Origin: Bdellovibrio svalbardensis
Lineage (GTDB): Bacteria; Bdellovibrionota; Bdellovibrionia; Bdellovibrionales; Bdellovibrionaceae
Reading direction: 5' to 3'
DNA length: 64,000 nucleotides
Assembly (NCBI RefSeq): GCF_029531655.1
Contig: NZ_JANRMI010000002.1
Span: 1-64,000 of the forward strand
Part shown: piece by piece, positions 45,874 through 55,323 of the stretch
How the letters are laid out: the number at the start of each line of letters is the position of its first letter
Numbering within the stretch: the stretch's first letter is position 1
The notes under the pieces: generated by a model
Database searches by the model: none
Told to the model about the DNA's origin: nothing
The model's input: only the letters and a program-made list of their open reading frames with translations
Made by a program: the position numbers and the translations under genes

Positions 45874-46694
45874 GGGTGCCTTCCCAACTCAGTTAGATTG
45901 AGTTTGTACTTCAGAGCAATACTCTTCAGAAAACCGGATTTCCTCAGTTTGGGAAATGCTTCTAAGAGGCTTTTCATTTTCTCTGGGGGAATTGCTTTCT
46001 TTGAAAATGCAAAACGATAATCTAAGTTTTCGCTCAAGTTGGGAATCTCAACGATTTTCGAGTGATTTTTTGCAATCCATGAAATTCCACCATCGCGGTT
46101 AATATAGCCCAGAGGATATTGGCGAGAATCTATTTTTTGCATCAAAGAAGAAACACTTTTTTCCTCTTTGATAGTGAGCGTTCCATCGACAAACTCATTC
46201 ACGGCCTCAAGGCTGACTCTGGTGCCAGATAAGACCAAGGTTCCGATCTTGTATCCTCTGAGATCCTCATAAGAAATTATTTCTGCAGCAGTTTTCGGAA
46301 GTCCGAAGAATGCATAGGTGCTCGAGAAAATGCCCTCACTAAAACTGAGGACGGACGATCTAGGAACGGTAAAAACATAGGGGCCACCGCCATGAGTTTC
46401 GCCTTTTTTTAATTGGTCTATGGATTTCCGAAATTCACTGATTTTAAAAGTACAACGCAGATTTTCAGTACGACAAACTTCCACCATAATGTCGTAATAA
46501 GCCCCTTGTATGCCTTGAGGACCCTTATAATAAAAGGGTTCAATGTTCCATCCGGCGAAGATGAAAGCATCATCCGGTTGGGGGGCCGAGTAGAAGAAAG
46601 CTGACAGTGCACAGCCGATAAAAATCGACAAGGCCGCGAGGATTTTGGCTACTTTTTTAGTCATATACTGAGGGTACATCAGGTGAAGGCTCAT
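45870..46694 (-). CDS. Periplasmic solute-binding protein, family 3 (first of tandem pair)
   Basis: About 264-274 residues; start uncertain because MSLH, MYPQ and MTKK all lack a ribosome site. The signal peptide is MTKKVAKILAALSIFIGCAL..., so MTKK (46664) is the likeliest start. FAGWNIEPFYYKGPQGIQGAYYDIM and HGGGPYVFTVPRSSVL correspond to its neighbour, of which it is an obvious duplicate. No transporter genes adjoin. The downstream copy is translationally coupled. Confidence 0.85.
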   Translation of the reverse strand: MSLHLMYPQYMTKKVAKILAALSIFIGCALSAFFYSAPQPDDAFIFAGWNIEPFYYKGPQGIQGAYYDIMVEVCRTENLRCTFKISEFRKSIDQLKKGETHGGGPYVFTVPRSSVLSFSEGIFSSTYAFFGLPKTAAEIISYEDLRGYKIGTLVLSGTRVSLEAVNEFVDGTLTIKEEKSVSSLMQKIDSRQYPLGYINRDGGISWIAKNHSKIVEIPNLSENLDYRFAFSKKAIPPEKMKSLLEAFPKLRKSGFLKSIALKYKLNLTELGRHP

Positions 46695-46860
46695 CCGAAT
46701 GGACGTTTCTCTGATTGCGGAAAAACAACTCTGATTGAAAATTGAAAATCGATTTTGGGAAGCCTAAAAGTGTCACCAGTCTATCAATTTTTCCAAAGAG
46801 TCCCCTTCAAATGCCTTATATCAGCTTCCAAGCGGCCGACAAATTGCTGATTGTTTGCTT

Positions 46861-48612
46861 ATGATTAGGAAATTGTTGTTTTTTATTTTTGTCAGCGTCT
46901 CTTTACAGGGTGTTCAGGTCTGGGCGGATAGCTATGAATACTCCCGAATCTTTGACGTGACCTTTAAGGTCATGATTCAAAAAGATCTGTATAAGGCTTT
47001 AAATGAATCTATCAGTGTGCAGAAGAGCAACCTCACACAAAGTCAGATCGTTTATCTATTGCAGAAGAACCCCCAGTATATGCCATTGCTAGAGGAAGCT
47101 TTGCAAAAACTGACGGAGCTTCAGACGCAAACTCCCGAGGCCTACACAGAGTATTTTGCGAAGGTGAAATCCCGTCTCAAAGAAGAAGTGCAGGCCCCAT
47201 CTTTCACAGAACAATTGCAAAAACATGCGAATCCAGGTGAGCCTGTAGTTTTGAGTCTTGAAAAAGAAGCGCCAGGATATAAAGCTCTGAAGCTGTATAT
47301 CAATCATCCGCATCTAAAGAATGCCACAGATCCCAATAGCAAAGTTTTACCGGGAGATGACCTGCGACAATTGGTTTTGGACTTTATTAAAGGTTCCGAG
47401 CAGGAACTTTGGTACAACGTTTTCGACTTCGATTTAAAGGTGATTGCGGAAGCCTTGAAAGAGCAGCACCGCTCTAAAAAAGTTAAAATTTTAGGTGGTA
47501 TCGACGCTGGAACAATATCAACTCGCCCCGAGGTGAAGGCGATCTTTGATGATCTGACGGCGTTTGAGAATGACAACTTTAAAACAGTGGCCGTTCGTTC
47601 TGTGGGATTGAACCATCAAAAAATTATTGTGCGTGATCCTTTTGGGCCGAAAGCGGCAGTGCTCTTTTTATCGGGGAACTTCACGCAAAGTTGCATCGGT
47701 CCTGAAGGGGATTTGGCAAAAGTTCCAGCTGCAGAGCGACCTGAAATATCAATTCCCAACGCCAATCATGCTCTGTTAGTGATGGGGGCCTTGCCGGCTC
47801 AGATCACTCGATCTGAACTAAAAAAGACGTTGGAATTTAAAATCCGTGGGCAGAGTCAATATCCTGTCAGTGGAAGCTATAAAGTTTTTGGCGCAAAGAA
47901 ATCACCGAAAGAAGAAGCTCCGTTTATCATCATTTCCTTCTCACCAAATGGCGGGGAAGGGGATGTCAATAAAAGTATCTTTGTGCCCTTGATTGAAAAA
48001 AGCCACGGACCTATTGAGGCTGTACACTTTGCTTTTTCATCAAAGGCCATTCAAGACGCTTTGGTGAAAAAGGCAGAGACTGAAAGTAAAGAGTCCGGCC
48101 ATTTTCAGTTCAAATCGGTGGGCGATACGCCCTTTGCAATGCGCGAGTGGAGCGTGTTCTTGAATTTGTCCGGCTTAAAGAAAGATCTGACTTCGAATAA
48201 ATATTCCAGCGATGCAGAGGCACCAATTCTGAAGGCCGTGGGCGATCAGGGACTGCAAGATTTGCAGAAGAATATTCATGTGGCACCAGCCGTATATGGT
48301 GATCGGTCTGTGCGTCTTGCTGATGGCACAGCCGCCAAAGTGACGTCAAAAATCCATCATAAAGTTTTTATCTTTCCAGAGGATGAGACGGCAGTCTTGG
48401 GTACTTCATTCAATCCCAGCGAGAACGCTGAAAATAACAATGAGCAGATTATCATTGTGAAGGATTCGGCCATCGTCAGCGAGGCGCGCGGCTTATTTGC
48501 TTATCTTTATAAGAATGGCGCAGGATCTGTCCTGGAAGAGGCTAATAAGCGCAACCTTCGTGCGGTGCCTGTGAACGAAGAACCTGCCAGCCCGAGCGAG
48601 CGCGACGAGTAG
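46861..48612 (+). CDS. Secreted phospholipase D-like phosphodiesterase
   Basis: 583 residues with a signal peptide (about 1-23, ending VWA). Two PLD-superfamily motifs are visible: HQKIIVRD followed by SGNFT (about 250-275) and HHKVFIFPED followed by GTSFN (about 497-515). The second spacing is off consensus (D two residues late), so activity is uncertain. N-terminal residues 25-130 are helical. PLD enzymes cleave phosphodiesters in lipids or nucleic acids. I use the ATG at 46861; a TTG at 46855 is possible. Followed by another secreted protein, likely in the same unit. Confidence 0.75.
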   Translation: MIRKLLFFIFVSVSLQGVQVWADSYEYSRIFDVTFKVMIQKDLYKALNESISVQKSNLTQSQIVYLLQKNPQYMPLLEEALQKLTELQTQTPEAYTEYFAKVKSRLKEEVQAPSFTEQLQKHANPGEPVVLSLEKEAPGYKALKLYINHPHLKNATDPNSKVLPGDDLRQLVLDFIKGSEQELWYNVFDFDLKVIAEALKEQHRSKKVKILGGIDAGTISTRPEVKAIFDDLTAFENDNFKTVAVRSVGLNHQKIIVRDPFGPKAAVLFLSGNFTQSCIGPEGDLAKVPAAERPEISIPNANHALLVMGALPAQITRSELKKTLEFKIRGQSQYPVSGSYKVFGAKKSPKEEAPFIIISFSPNGGEGDVNKSIFVPLIEKSHGPIEAVHFAFSSKAIQDALVKKAETESKESGHFQFKSVGDTPFAMREWSVFLNLSGLKKDLTSNKYSSDAEAPILKAVGDQGLQDLQKNIHVAPAVYGDRSVRLADGTAAKVTSKIHHKVFIFPEDETAVLGTSFNPSENAENNNEQIIIVKDSAIVSEARGLFAYLYKNGAGSVLEEANKRNLRAVPVNEEPASPSERDE

Positions 48613-48623
48613 TACCTCTCTTC

Positions 48624-48694
48624 GGCCCCTGTCAAAACTTTAGACAGTCTAGGGGCCTCGATTCAATACCTTAGAGCCTGTTCCGACAGGCTCT
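48624..48694 (+). other. Two hairpins between secreted-protein genes
   Basis: GGCCCCTGTC / GAC..AGGGGCC (48624-48657) and AGAGCCTGT-TCCG-ACAGGCTCT (48673-48694) lie between the PLD-like gene and the next gene. Neither has a proper T run; the second ends 23 bases before the ATG and may modulate translation. Confidence 0.4.
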
Positions 48695-48717
48695 GTCTTT
48701 GCAACTTTCGCTTCAAT

Positions 48718-49872
48718 ATGAAAAAACTGACGGGCCTTTGGCTTTTACTTATATTGGCGATAGCTCCAGCGGGGCTGGTGTGGGCGGACGAATCTGTGGA
48801 AACAGAGGTGGTCGAGACCCTTTTAGATCCGGCCAGAGTTGCCCAACAAGAAAAGTTGCTCATTAAGCTGAGTGAAGACAAGGTCTTTAGCTTCGACGCG
48901 ATTCCCGATCGCGAGCAAATGAAAGAAGCTCTGGGGTTGAAACTTCCTGAAAAGGTGAAGGAGCAGATCATTGCGCGTGGCGGATCTCTTGAAGAGATTG
49001 ATCCTCTGCAGCCTTATGAAAGTATGGCTCCAGAAAGTCGCCAGAAGTTCCAAGAAATGCGTATTCTGTTTTTGACGAACGCGGCTAGAATTTTAAATTC
49101 CACAAAATTTGTTTTTGGTGCAGGCAGTGTTGCCGGTGATGTCCTGAGCTTTGTTAAAGTAAAGACATTGAAAGCCATCGGAAAGAATCCCGAAGTAGAG
49201 ACCAAGGCACAACGAACCTTTCAGCAACGTAGTCATGAGGCCGTGGCTTCTGTTCTTAAAGGTATCGACTACAAGCTTTTCTCTCAAGCTCCCTTGGTGA
49301 TTGAATCCAATGAGTTTGGTATGAGCGTTTCAGCGGGTATCGTCGCAGAAACGGGTGTTTTACGTAAAGGTGGCGGTGGCGCCGAAGAGCTGGGATTCAG
49401 TCTGGCCTTTAACAAAACGAAAAGGGCCTTTGTCTTTGAGATTTTCCACAATTCAGAAAAATTTGATAATACCAAAGCGGCAGTGTCTGTTGTTGGCCTT
49501 GTCGGAAAAGCTGGGATTACAATGGGTCGCAGGGAAGGCGCTGAGACTCTCAAGGGGAGTTCGTTCTATCCGCCAGCGGTTCCTGGATACAGCACTTCGT
49601 CAGCAGACTATTTTTCTGCCGGTTTGAGTTCAAGCTTGGGATTGCCACCACCGCCATTGGCCGATCTTTTAACTTTTACCAATAAGTCGGAACGTAATGC
49701 TTTGATTCGCGTGACGGTTTCTCCGATTGTGAAAGGTTTTGTCCGTCTTCAATTTGGTGACGTGCGTGGTTCTATCAGATTGGTGACAATGAAATTTGTC
49801 GATGTCTATACGGCTGTTGCTGATAAAGTGCGCGCGATGGGGCGACGTTCTTGCGGACCAGTATTCGGGTAG
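48718..49872 (+). CDS. Secreted protein of unknown function
   Basis: 384 residues with a signal peptide (1-23, ending VWA). The mature protein has a helical N-terminal part and a Gly/Val-rich C-terminal half (about 190-340) that could form beta strands, possibly outer-membrane. No family recognised. There is no clear ribosome site. Same direction as the PLD-like gene 105 bp upstream; three palindromes follow. Confidence 0.7.
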   Translation: MKKLTGLWLLLILAIAPAGLVWADESVETEVVETLLDPARVAQQEKLLIKLSEDKVFSFDAIPDREQMKEALGLKLPEKVKEQIIARGGSLEEIDPLQPYESMAPESRQKFQEMRILFLTNAARILNSTKFVFGAGSVAGDVLSFVKVKTLKAIGKNPEVETKAQRTFQQRSHEAVASVLKGIDYKLFSQAPLVIESNEFGMSVSAGIVAETGVLRKGGGGAEELGFSLAFNKTKRAFVFEIFHNSEKFDNTKAAVSVVGLVGKAGITMGRREGAETLKGSSFYPPAVPGYSTSSADYFSAGLSSSLGLPPPPLADLLTFTNKSERNALIRVTVSPIVKGFVRLQFGDVRGSIRLVTMKFVDVYTAVADKVRAMGRRSCGPVFG

Positions 49873-49880
49873 GCGGGCAA

Positions 49881-49958
49881 CACTCCGCCTTCGGCTGAGT
49901 GGCTACTTGCACTCCGCCTTCGGGGGAGTGGTTTCTTTCACTCCGCCTTCGGCGGAGT
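49881..49958. repeat. Three tandem palindromes of the dispersed 19-bp family
   Basis: Copies at 49882-49900, 49911-49929 and 49940-49958 share ACTCCGCC-TTC- and right arms GGCTGAGT, GGGGGAGT and GGCGGAGT. The third is perfect. They give C(TTCG)G tetraloop hairpins. They fill the gap between convergent genes and may act as a transcription block. Confidence 0.75.
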
Positions 49959-49960
49959 AG

Positions 49961-50467
49961 CTATCTATGCTGCAAAAAGTATTTCAATCCAAAGCCAAGC
50001 CAAATATAGAAGCCTATCGTATTGAAGATCACCGCTAGGATCAGGCGTTGGCGGGTCACTCTGGATAATGGACGTTCCGCTGCCATCACTCTCCAGCCAA
50101 GAATCATTGAATAGAAATTGCAAATTACCGGAATGAGCACACAACCCAGGACCGCATTGATCAATGTCTTCTTCGCCATATTTTGGGTGAGTGCCAGTGC
50201 GACCTCTTTCTGCTGATCTTCCTCGTTGTTTACTAAATGCAGGTCACCGCGTGATTCTAGAGACTCCAAAGCTTGCGAAGCATCCACAGCCTCTTCCTCG
50301 GGAATTTCAATGATCAATTTGCCCAAAAGATTTTGTAAATGGGGAGCGACCGCGCGCATTTGTTCGTCACGAACTTTCGGATGAAAGCCCTGAGAAACGA
50401 GGAAAGACTTCACCACTTGGGCTTCACCAAAATCTGCACATTCAGTTAAAAAGACATACGAACTCAT
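49961..50467 (-). CDS. DUF2007-like membrane protein
   Basis: 168 residues. The N-terminal 70 residues (YVFLTECADFGEAQVVKSFLVSQGF ... LIIEIPEEEAVDASQAL) match the DUF2007 signal-like domain; two membrane helices follow at about 95-120 and 140-160. Such proteins have no firm function. It starts ten bases after the AspT-like gene stop and is likely co-transcribed with it. Confidence 0.75.
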   Translation of the reverse strand: MSSYVFLTECADFGEAQVVKSFLVSQGFHPKVRDEQMRAVAPHLQNLLGKLIIEIPEEEAVDASQALESLESRGDLHLVNNEEDQQKEVALALTQNMAKKTLINAVLGCVLIPVICNFYSMILGWRVMAAERPLSRVTRQRLILAVIFNTIGFYIWLGFGLKYFLQHR

Positions 50468-50476
50468 GCATAAAGC

Positions 50477-52177
50477 TTACTGCCATAAACTGGAGACTGC
50501 AACAATCACCGGGCCCCACAGCGTCAGAAGGATATTTCCGAGAGCATAGGGAAGGGTGAAGTAGGTCGCCAGCACCTTACTTCCCGAGGCGTCTTGTAGT
50601 GCATTGAGTGAGACCATCACCGTTTGCGCACCGCCAATGGTGGCTAAAGTTGTTGCGCCATTTTGTCTTAGGATAAAACGGCCCACCAAGAAACCAACAA
50701 TGGGACCAACCAGGGTTGCAATGGCTCCAGAAATGAAAATCTTTAGGACCATTTCGAAGCCACCGGCTTGAATGGCCTCAACGGCGTGGGGACCTGATTT
50801 GAGGCCGATGACAGCGATAAATACAATCAAGCCGATATCAATGAGTATTTGCTGCGCGGACTCTGGAATCGAACCCACTTTAGGAAAGCGTTTTTGTGCC
50901 CATCCCGCGATAAGTCCAACTACCAAAATTGATCCACTGGCTCCAAGACCAAGGGGCACGTTTTTCAAGTTGAAGCTGAACATTCCCAGAATGATGCCAA
51001 CGCAAATGCAGGCTCCGATAAAGGCAAGGTCAGATTTCTTTGGATCTGACTCTGCAAAACCTAAAACTTTTGTGGCTCGGTCGAGATTTTTTGGAGATCC
51101 CATCAGATACACCACATCTCCCCGATGAAGTTCTAAGTTGGGGCCGACGGGGAGCTCGACAGGACCGCGAGTGATTTTTTTAAGAAAGAGACCGCGACCT
51201 TGCTCGGCCAGCTGACCCAGCTTCATCCCGTCAATTTCCTTATTTGTGATAAAGATCTTCCTGACTGAGGTTTCTACAGACAACATGACATTACTGTCCA
51301 CTTCGGGGCCCAAGACTTCGACTCCATGTATGAAGCCAGAGCGCCATCCGGAGATTGTCACAATGTCGCCCTTGATGACCTTGAGCTCGGGAGCAACTTC
51401 TAAAAGTTTTCCGTCGCGCATGACTTTATCGATATAGACCCGAGTGTTGGGGAAAGACTTTTCAATTTCCTGAATGTTCTTATCAAAGAAATTGGAATTG
51501 CTGACGATGTAGGCGCGAATGGTTTCTTTATTGGGAGATTGGAAAAAGCTGTCGGAACTTTCAGACGAATTTTTCTTTAAGGCTTCTTCCAGAATTTCAC
51601 ATTCTTTGCGCAAATCGATTCTAAAAAGGGCGGGCAAAATCATAACCAGCATCAACATCAAACCCAGGTCCCCAAATACATAAGTTAAAGCATCGGCGAT
51701 GGGCACATTCGCGATGAGTTTGTTTTTTTGATCATCGGGAAGAGGCAGCTCGTTGAGAGCGCTAATACCCGTTCCCAAAGCTGCAGATTGAGTCAAGCTT
51801 CCAGATAAAACACCCACGGTGGTCCCTTGATCAAAACGGAGGAAATAGCAGCAGGCAATGACTGCGAGAAGCCCACTGACATTGACGACCACGGTGACAA
51901 TTATTTGTGGAATCGCAGAGCGCTTAATACTTGAAAAGAATTGAGGTCCCACCGAGTAACCAATCGCGAACAGGAAAAGGTCGAAGAATGCCCAGCGCAC
52001 AATGTCGGGGATCACGGGTTTGGCAACAATACCTACCACCAATCCTGCGATCAATGTGCCAACCACGGGGCCCAGTGAAAAGTGCCCGATCTTGGCTTTG
52101 GCGACCAAGTGACCTAAAAGAATTGAAAGAAAAATTGAGATCTCAGGATATTTGGTAATGAGGGCAACCCAGTCCAT
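50477..52177 (-). CDS. AspT/YidE/YbjL-type transporter with RCK_C domains
   Basis: 566 residues. Two membrane blocks (about 5-185 and 380-566), each of about five helices, flank two cytoplasmic RCK/TrkA-C domains (about 205-360). The duplicated motif (GPVVGTLIAGLVVG ... IGLKSGPHAVEA, GGAQTVMVSLNAL) is that of the aspartate-alanine antiporter superfamily. The substrate is unknown. I start it at the ATG at 52177, preceded by TTAGGAGTTCCC; an earlier in-frame ATG at 52255 would add 26 poor residues. It follows marC by eight bases. Confidence 0.88.
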   Translation of the reverse strand: MDWVALITKYPEISIFLSILLGHLVAKAKIGHFSLGPVVGTLIAGLVVGIVAKPVIPDIVRWAFFDLFLFAIGYSVGPQFFSSIKRSAIPQIIVTVVVNVSGLLAVIACCYFLRFDQGTTVGVLSGSLTQSAALGTGISALNELPLPDDQKNKLIANVPIADALTYVFGDLGLMLMLVMILPALFRIDLRKECEILEEALKKNSSESSDSFFQSPNKETIRAYIVSNSNFFDKNIQEIEKSFPNTRVYIDKVMRDGKLLEVAPELKVIKGDIVTISGWRSGFIHGVEVLGPEVDSNVMLSVETSVRKIFITNKEIDGMKLGQLAEQGRGLFLKKITRGPVELPVGPNLELHRGDVVYLMGSPKNLDRATKVLGFAESDPKKSDLAFIGACICVGIILGMFSFNLKNVPLGLGASGSILVVGLIAGWAQKRFPKVGSIPESAQQILIDIGLIVFIAVIGLKSGPHAVEAIQAGGFEMVLKIFISGAIATLVGPIVGFLVGRFILRQNGATTLATIGGAQTVMVSLNALQDASGSKVLATYFTLPYALGNILLTLWGPVIVAVSSLWQ

Positions 52178-52185
52178 GGGAACTC

Positions 52186-52881
52186 CTAAGTTTTGTTGAA
52201 CAGATGCGGAATTAATTCCGAAGCTCCATTCCAGATAATTTGAATACCCAGACAAAGCAGGATGAAAGCAGACATACGAAGAATAACAAGAGTGCCAATC
52301 TCACCGATGCGTGCAACCAAACGGTCTGCAAAGCGGTAACAAATATAGACGATGACCGAGACAATGAATAATGCCAGCAGGCTTGCGATCAAAATGATTT
52401 CTTCTTTATTGCCTTCGCTCTTTTGATTGGCACCCAAAGTGATGGCAACCGATACGCTTCCTGGTCCTACGCTGAGTGGGAAAGTAAGAGGGTAGAAGGC
52501 ACGGCGAGAATACGCAGCCTGTAGTGCCTCGGGATTTTCGATAACTTGATGGGGATCTGCAAACTGAGTGCTTTGGGCTTCATTGGTTTCTAAAAGTCGC
52601 CAACCCGTCATGCTGACGAGAAGACCTCCACCAATCTGCACTGCTGAAAGTGAAATGCCGAAGAACTTCAATAAGTAGGTTCCGATGAGCATGGAACCGA
52701 TTAAAAGAAAGAAACCATATGTGGCAATTTTTTTGGCGAGGATTTTTCGATCTTCTTTCGGAATATCTTGAGTCAACGATAGAAAAATTGGCATTTGGCC
52801 CATCGGATTGATTATGGGAATTAGAGCCGCAACCACTATAAAGAGATCTTTAAAAAAGATCACAAAATATTCTTTGAGCAT
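52186..52881 (-). CDS. marC: MarC family inner-membrane protein
   Basis: 231 residues with six predicted helices; PIINPMGQMPIFLSLTQ near 21-37 and PLTFPLSVGPGSVSVAITLGA near 130 are MarC signatures. The family was linked to multidrug resistance by location only; its function is unproven. It heads a small operon with the AspT-type transporter and the DUF2007-like protein. Confidence 0.9.
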   Translation of the reverse strand: MLKEYFVIFFKDLFIVVAALIPIINPMGQMPIFLSLTQDIPKEDRKILAKKIATYGFFLLIGSMLIGTYLLKFFGISLSAVQIGGGLLVSMTGWRLLETNEAQSTQFADPHQVIENPEALQAAYSRRAFYPLTFPLSVGPGSVSVAITLGANQKSEGNKEEIILIASLLALFIVSVIVYICYRFADRLVARIGEIGTLVILRMSAFILLCLGIQIIWNGASELIPHLFNKT

Positions 52882-53023
52882 CCCTTACAGGAGAGCTTTA
52901 GGAGAGGATACTGTAAAGGGAATGTCCGGTTGGCTGCAAAAGGACAGGGGAGCATGAAATAACACGGTGTATTGCCAAGAATTCTCATGCAACTTCACAG
53001 CTCGTTTGCTAATCGTTTGTGCC

Positions 53024-53599
53024 ATGAAACTTGAAATGACCCCACTCCCAGACCGCCTAAATAGACCTGAAGTTGTAGAGAAATCATGGGTTGTAACACT
53101 TTCTGGAAGCCGCTTTAGTATCTTGAAGCCGGAGCCAGAAGCGGTGAAAATCGAAGACATCGCATGCGCATTAGCTCGACAAGCTCGTTTCAACGGACAC
53201 ACTCGATTTTTCTATAGCGTGGGTCAGCATTCTTGCTTGGGCGCTCAAGTCTCGCCAACCAAAGATGTGGCCTTACAGATGCTTTTCCATGATGCAACGG
53301 AAGCTTATGTTGGGGATCTGGTTTCACCTGTAAAGGCTTTATTGCCCGATTTTGAAATCATCGAGTCGCGCATTCACTGGGCCATCGCGCAGAAATTTGG
53401 TTTGGAATATCCAATGCCAAAAATCGTAAAGCAAATTGATCGTCGTTTGCTGGCAACCGAAATCCGCGATTTGATCACCAAGGATCTTAAATCATGGAAC
53501 ATCAAAGAAGACGAACCCTTCGACTTCCCAATCATTCCATGGCCTCCAGAGGTCACCGAAGCTCGCTTCCTGGAATTGGCTCGCGAACTTATGAAATAG
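53024..53599 (+). CDS. HD-domain phosphohydrolase (YfbR-like)
   Basis: 191 residues from the ATG at 53024 (53036 and 52967 also possible; no clear ribosome site). HD motifs: QHSCLGA, FHDATEAYVGD (the His-Asp pair) and a late Asp. YfbR-type enzymes hydrolyse 5'-deoxynucleoside monophosphates, a fitting role for handling prey DNA, though substrate is not proven here. The stop codon TAG overlaps the left end of the 152-bp mini-element. Confidence 0.85.
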   Translation: MKLEMTPLPDRLNRPEVVEKSWVVTLSGSRFSILKPEPEAVKIEDIACALARQARFNGHTRFFYSVGQHSCLGAQVSPTKDVALQMLFHDATEAYVGDLVSPVKALLPDFEIIESRIHWAIAQKFGLEYPMPKIVKQIDRRLLATEIRDLITKDLKSWNIKEDEPFDFPIIPWPPEVTEARFLELARELMK

Positions 53600-53749
53600 G
53601 TACGGACACACTTATGGTGTCGCAAGTGCGTTATTGATTGTTGAATAAAAAAAAGGTCGGTGATGAACCGACCTTTTTTAATTTAAAGATATGAGTAGGA
53701 CAAAGTCTTTGTGTGACGCAACTGCGACACCATAAGTGTGTCCGTACCT
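53598..53749. mobile_element. 152-bp mini-element with perfect terminal inverted repeats, copy 1
   Basis: The ends (53598-53624 and 53723-53749) are perfect 27-bp inverted repeats beginning AGGTACGGACACAC. In the centre is GGTCGGT-GATGA-ACCGACC flanked by A8 and T7 (53650-53680), a bidirectional terminator. No protein is encoded. It lies between convergent genes and begins inside the HD gene stop codon. A second copy is at 55324. Confidence 0.8.
53655..53680. terminator. Bidirectional terminator inside mini-element copy 1
   Basis: 7-bp stem GGTCGGT/ACCGACC with GATGA loop, A8 before and T6 after. Confidence 0.9.
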
Positions 53750-53750
53750 C

Positions 53751-54404
53751 TTAAGCGCCTTTTTGTTTTGGCACTTTCGATTCGTCAACTGTGATTTCGA
53801 TTTCAACGCGACGATTTTTTGCCAAAGCATCTTTCGTCTTACCAGCATCTACTTGATTTTCAGAGCCCATGCCGATTGATGAAACAGTGGCTTGCGGAAT
53901 GCCTGCAGCAACAAGTTGCTCGCGAACGGCGTTAGCGCGTTTTGCAGAAAGAGGCTTGTTCACTTTGTCTGAACCAGTGCTGTCTGTATAACCTTTGATC
54001 GTCAACACGTTCTCTGGATATTTTTTCATGATCGCTGCAAGTTGATTGATGTTTTCTTTCGCTTGCGGCTTCAAATCAGCTTTTCCAGTGTCGAACAAGA
54101 TATCGCTTTTAAGCTTAGTCACAAGACCTTGCTCTGTTCTTTTTGTTTCTGCGATTTTCTCAAGTTCTTTTTGTTGCTTGTCCAAGCGGTTGCCGATCAA
54201 ACCACCCACGCCAGCACCCAAAGTGGCGCCGATCAAAGCACCTGCATCGCGGTTGCCAGTTTGATGGCCAATCACGGCACCAGCAATACCCCCAGCAAGA
54301 GCACCGATTCCAATACCCGCCGTTGTTTTCTTATTTTCTTCCATCGTTGCACATGCACTAAGTAGCAAAGCAATCGCACTGACCATAACAATCATTTTTT
54401 TCAT
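53751..54404 (-). CDS. OmpA-family lipoprotein with glycine-zipper domain
   Basis: 217 residues. Lipoprotein signal with lipobox LLSAC. A Gly-zipper region (about 30-85, GIGIGALAGGIAGAVIGHQ and LIGATLGAGVGGLIGNR) leads to a short coiled stretch and a C-terminal OmpA domain (about 105-210) with SDILFDTGKADLKPQA and GYTDSTGSDKVNKPLSAKRANAV, which binds peptidoglycan. I start it at the ATG at 54404 after TTAAGGAGA. An anchor between outer membrane and cell wall is the likely role. Confidence 0.92.
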   Translation of the reverse strand: MKKMIVMVSAIALLLSACATMEENKKTTAGIGIGALAGGIAGAVIGHQTGNRDAGALIGATLGAGVGGLIGNRLDKQQKELEKIAETKRTEQGLVTKLKSDILFDTGKADLKPQAKENINQLAAIMKKYPENVLTIKGYTDSTGSDKVNKPLSAKRANAVREQLVAAGIPQATVSSIGMGSENQVDAGKTKDALAKNRRVEIEITVDESKVPKQKGA

Positions 54405-54603
54405 TTGAAGGATTCTCCTTAATTTATTGAGCCTTAACATTATCTGGAATTTAACATATCGGACGCAAGAGGAAGAACGCCGCGTCCAGACAGATGATTC
54501 AAACTAATACAATTGCGGTCCAACTAAACTTTGCTTTATCGTTAAGAGGGCCGGTCTAAACTCCAGAGTTCTTTTTTGGAGGGGCTAAAATGAAAGGGAT
54601 TTT

Positions 54604-55323
54604 ATGAGAAAAGCTTTAACATCTTTGGTGGTTTCGCTAGCGACCTTCGCAAGCCTGGCACATGCCGACGAACGTTTGATCATCGTTGGAGGAAGCGCTG
54701 AGAAAAGTCTGGATCCTAATATGGTGATCATGAATGTAGAAGTCTGGAGTAAGGCACCGACGGCTAAACAGGCGCAGCAGTTGGCTGCGAACCAGTATAA
54801 GCAGGTTAAAAAAACCTTCGACGATTTCAAAATCAAAAAAGAAGACATTCAGACTGATAATTACGCTTTGAATCCGGAATATATTTACGATCAGAAAACT
54901 CAGCAGAATAAAATGGTCGGGTTTCGCGTGGTCAACAACGTCATTGTAACATTCAGAAAAGTCGACGAGGCAGGAAACTTCCTGGATGCGCTGGTTGTTG
55001 AAAAGAAGGGGACAGATTCTGGCGTGAATGTGAACAACATCAACTGGGATTCAGATCAACGATCCAAAGTTGAAACAGCAGCCTTGGCGGATGCCGTTCG
55101 CGCAGCTAAAATCAAAGCAGAAGAGATTGCAAAAGCGGCCGGTGTGAAAATCAAAAATGTTGCAAGAATCAGCCACGGAGCGACCAACATCAGGCCTCCA
55201 ATGCCTATGGCTCGCGGTGGATTCGCAATGAAGGCAGCGATGGCAGACAGTGCTCCCACAGAGCTTTCCGCAGGGCAAATCAAAGTCCGCGTCGACGTAA
55301 CCGCAGAATACGAAATCAACTAG
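54604..55323 (+). CDS. SIMPL-domain (DUF541) periplasmic protein
   Basis: 239 residues. Signal peptide to about 20 (SLAHA), then a DUF541/SIMPL domain: IIVGGSAEKSLDPNMVIMNVEVWSKA, the DFKIKKEDIQTDNYALNPEYIYDQ stretch and a final IKVRVDVTAEYEI. The family occurs in oxidative stress and envelope contexts; activity is unknown. The ATG follows AAAGGGATTTT. A mini-element sits at its 3' end. Confidence 0.9.
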   Translation: MRKALTSLVVSLATFASLAHADERLIIVGGSAEKSLDPNMVIMNVEVWSKAPTAKQAQQLAANQYKQVKKTFDDFKIKKEDIQTDNYALNPEYIYDQKTQQNKMVGFRVVNNVIVTFRKVDEAGNFLDALVVEKKGTDSGVNVNNINWDSDQRSKVETAALADAVRAAKIKAEEIAKAAGVKIKNVARISHGATNIRPPMPMARGGFAMKAAMADSAPTELSAGQIKVRVDVTAEYEIN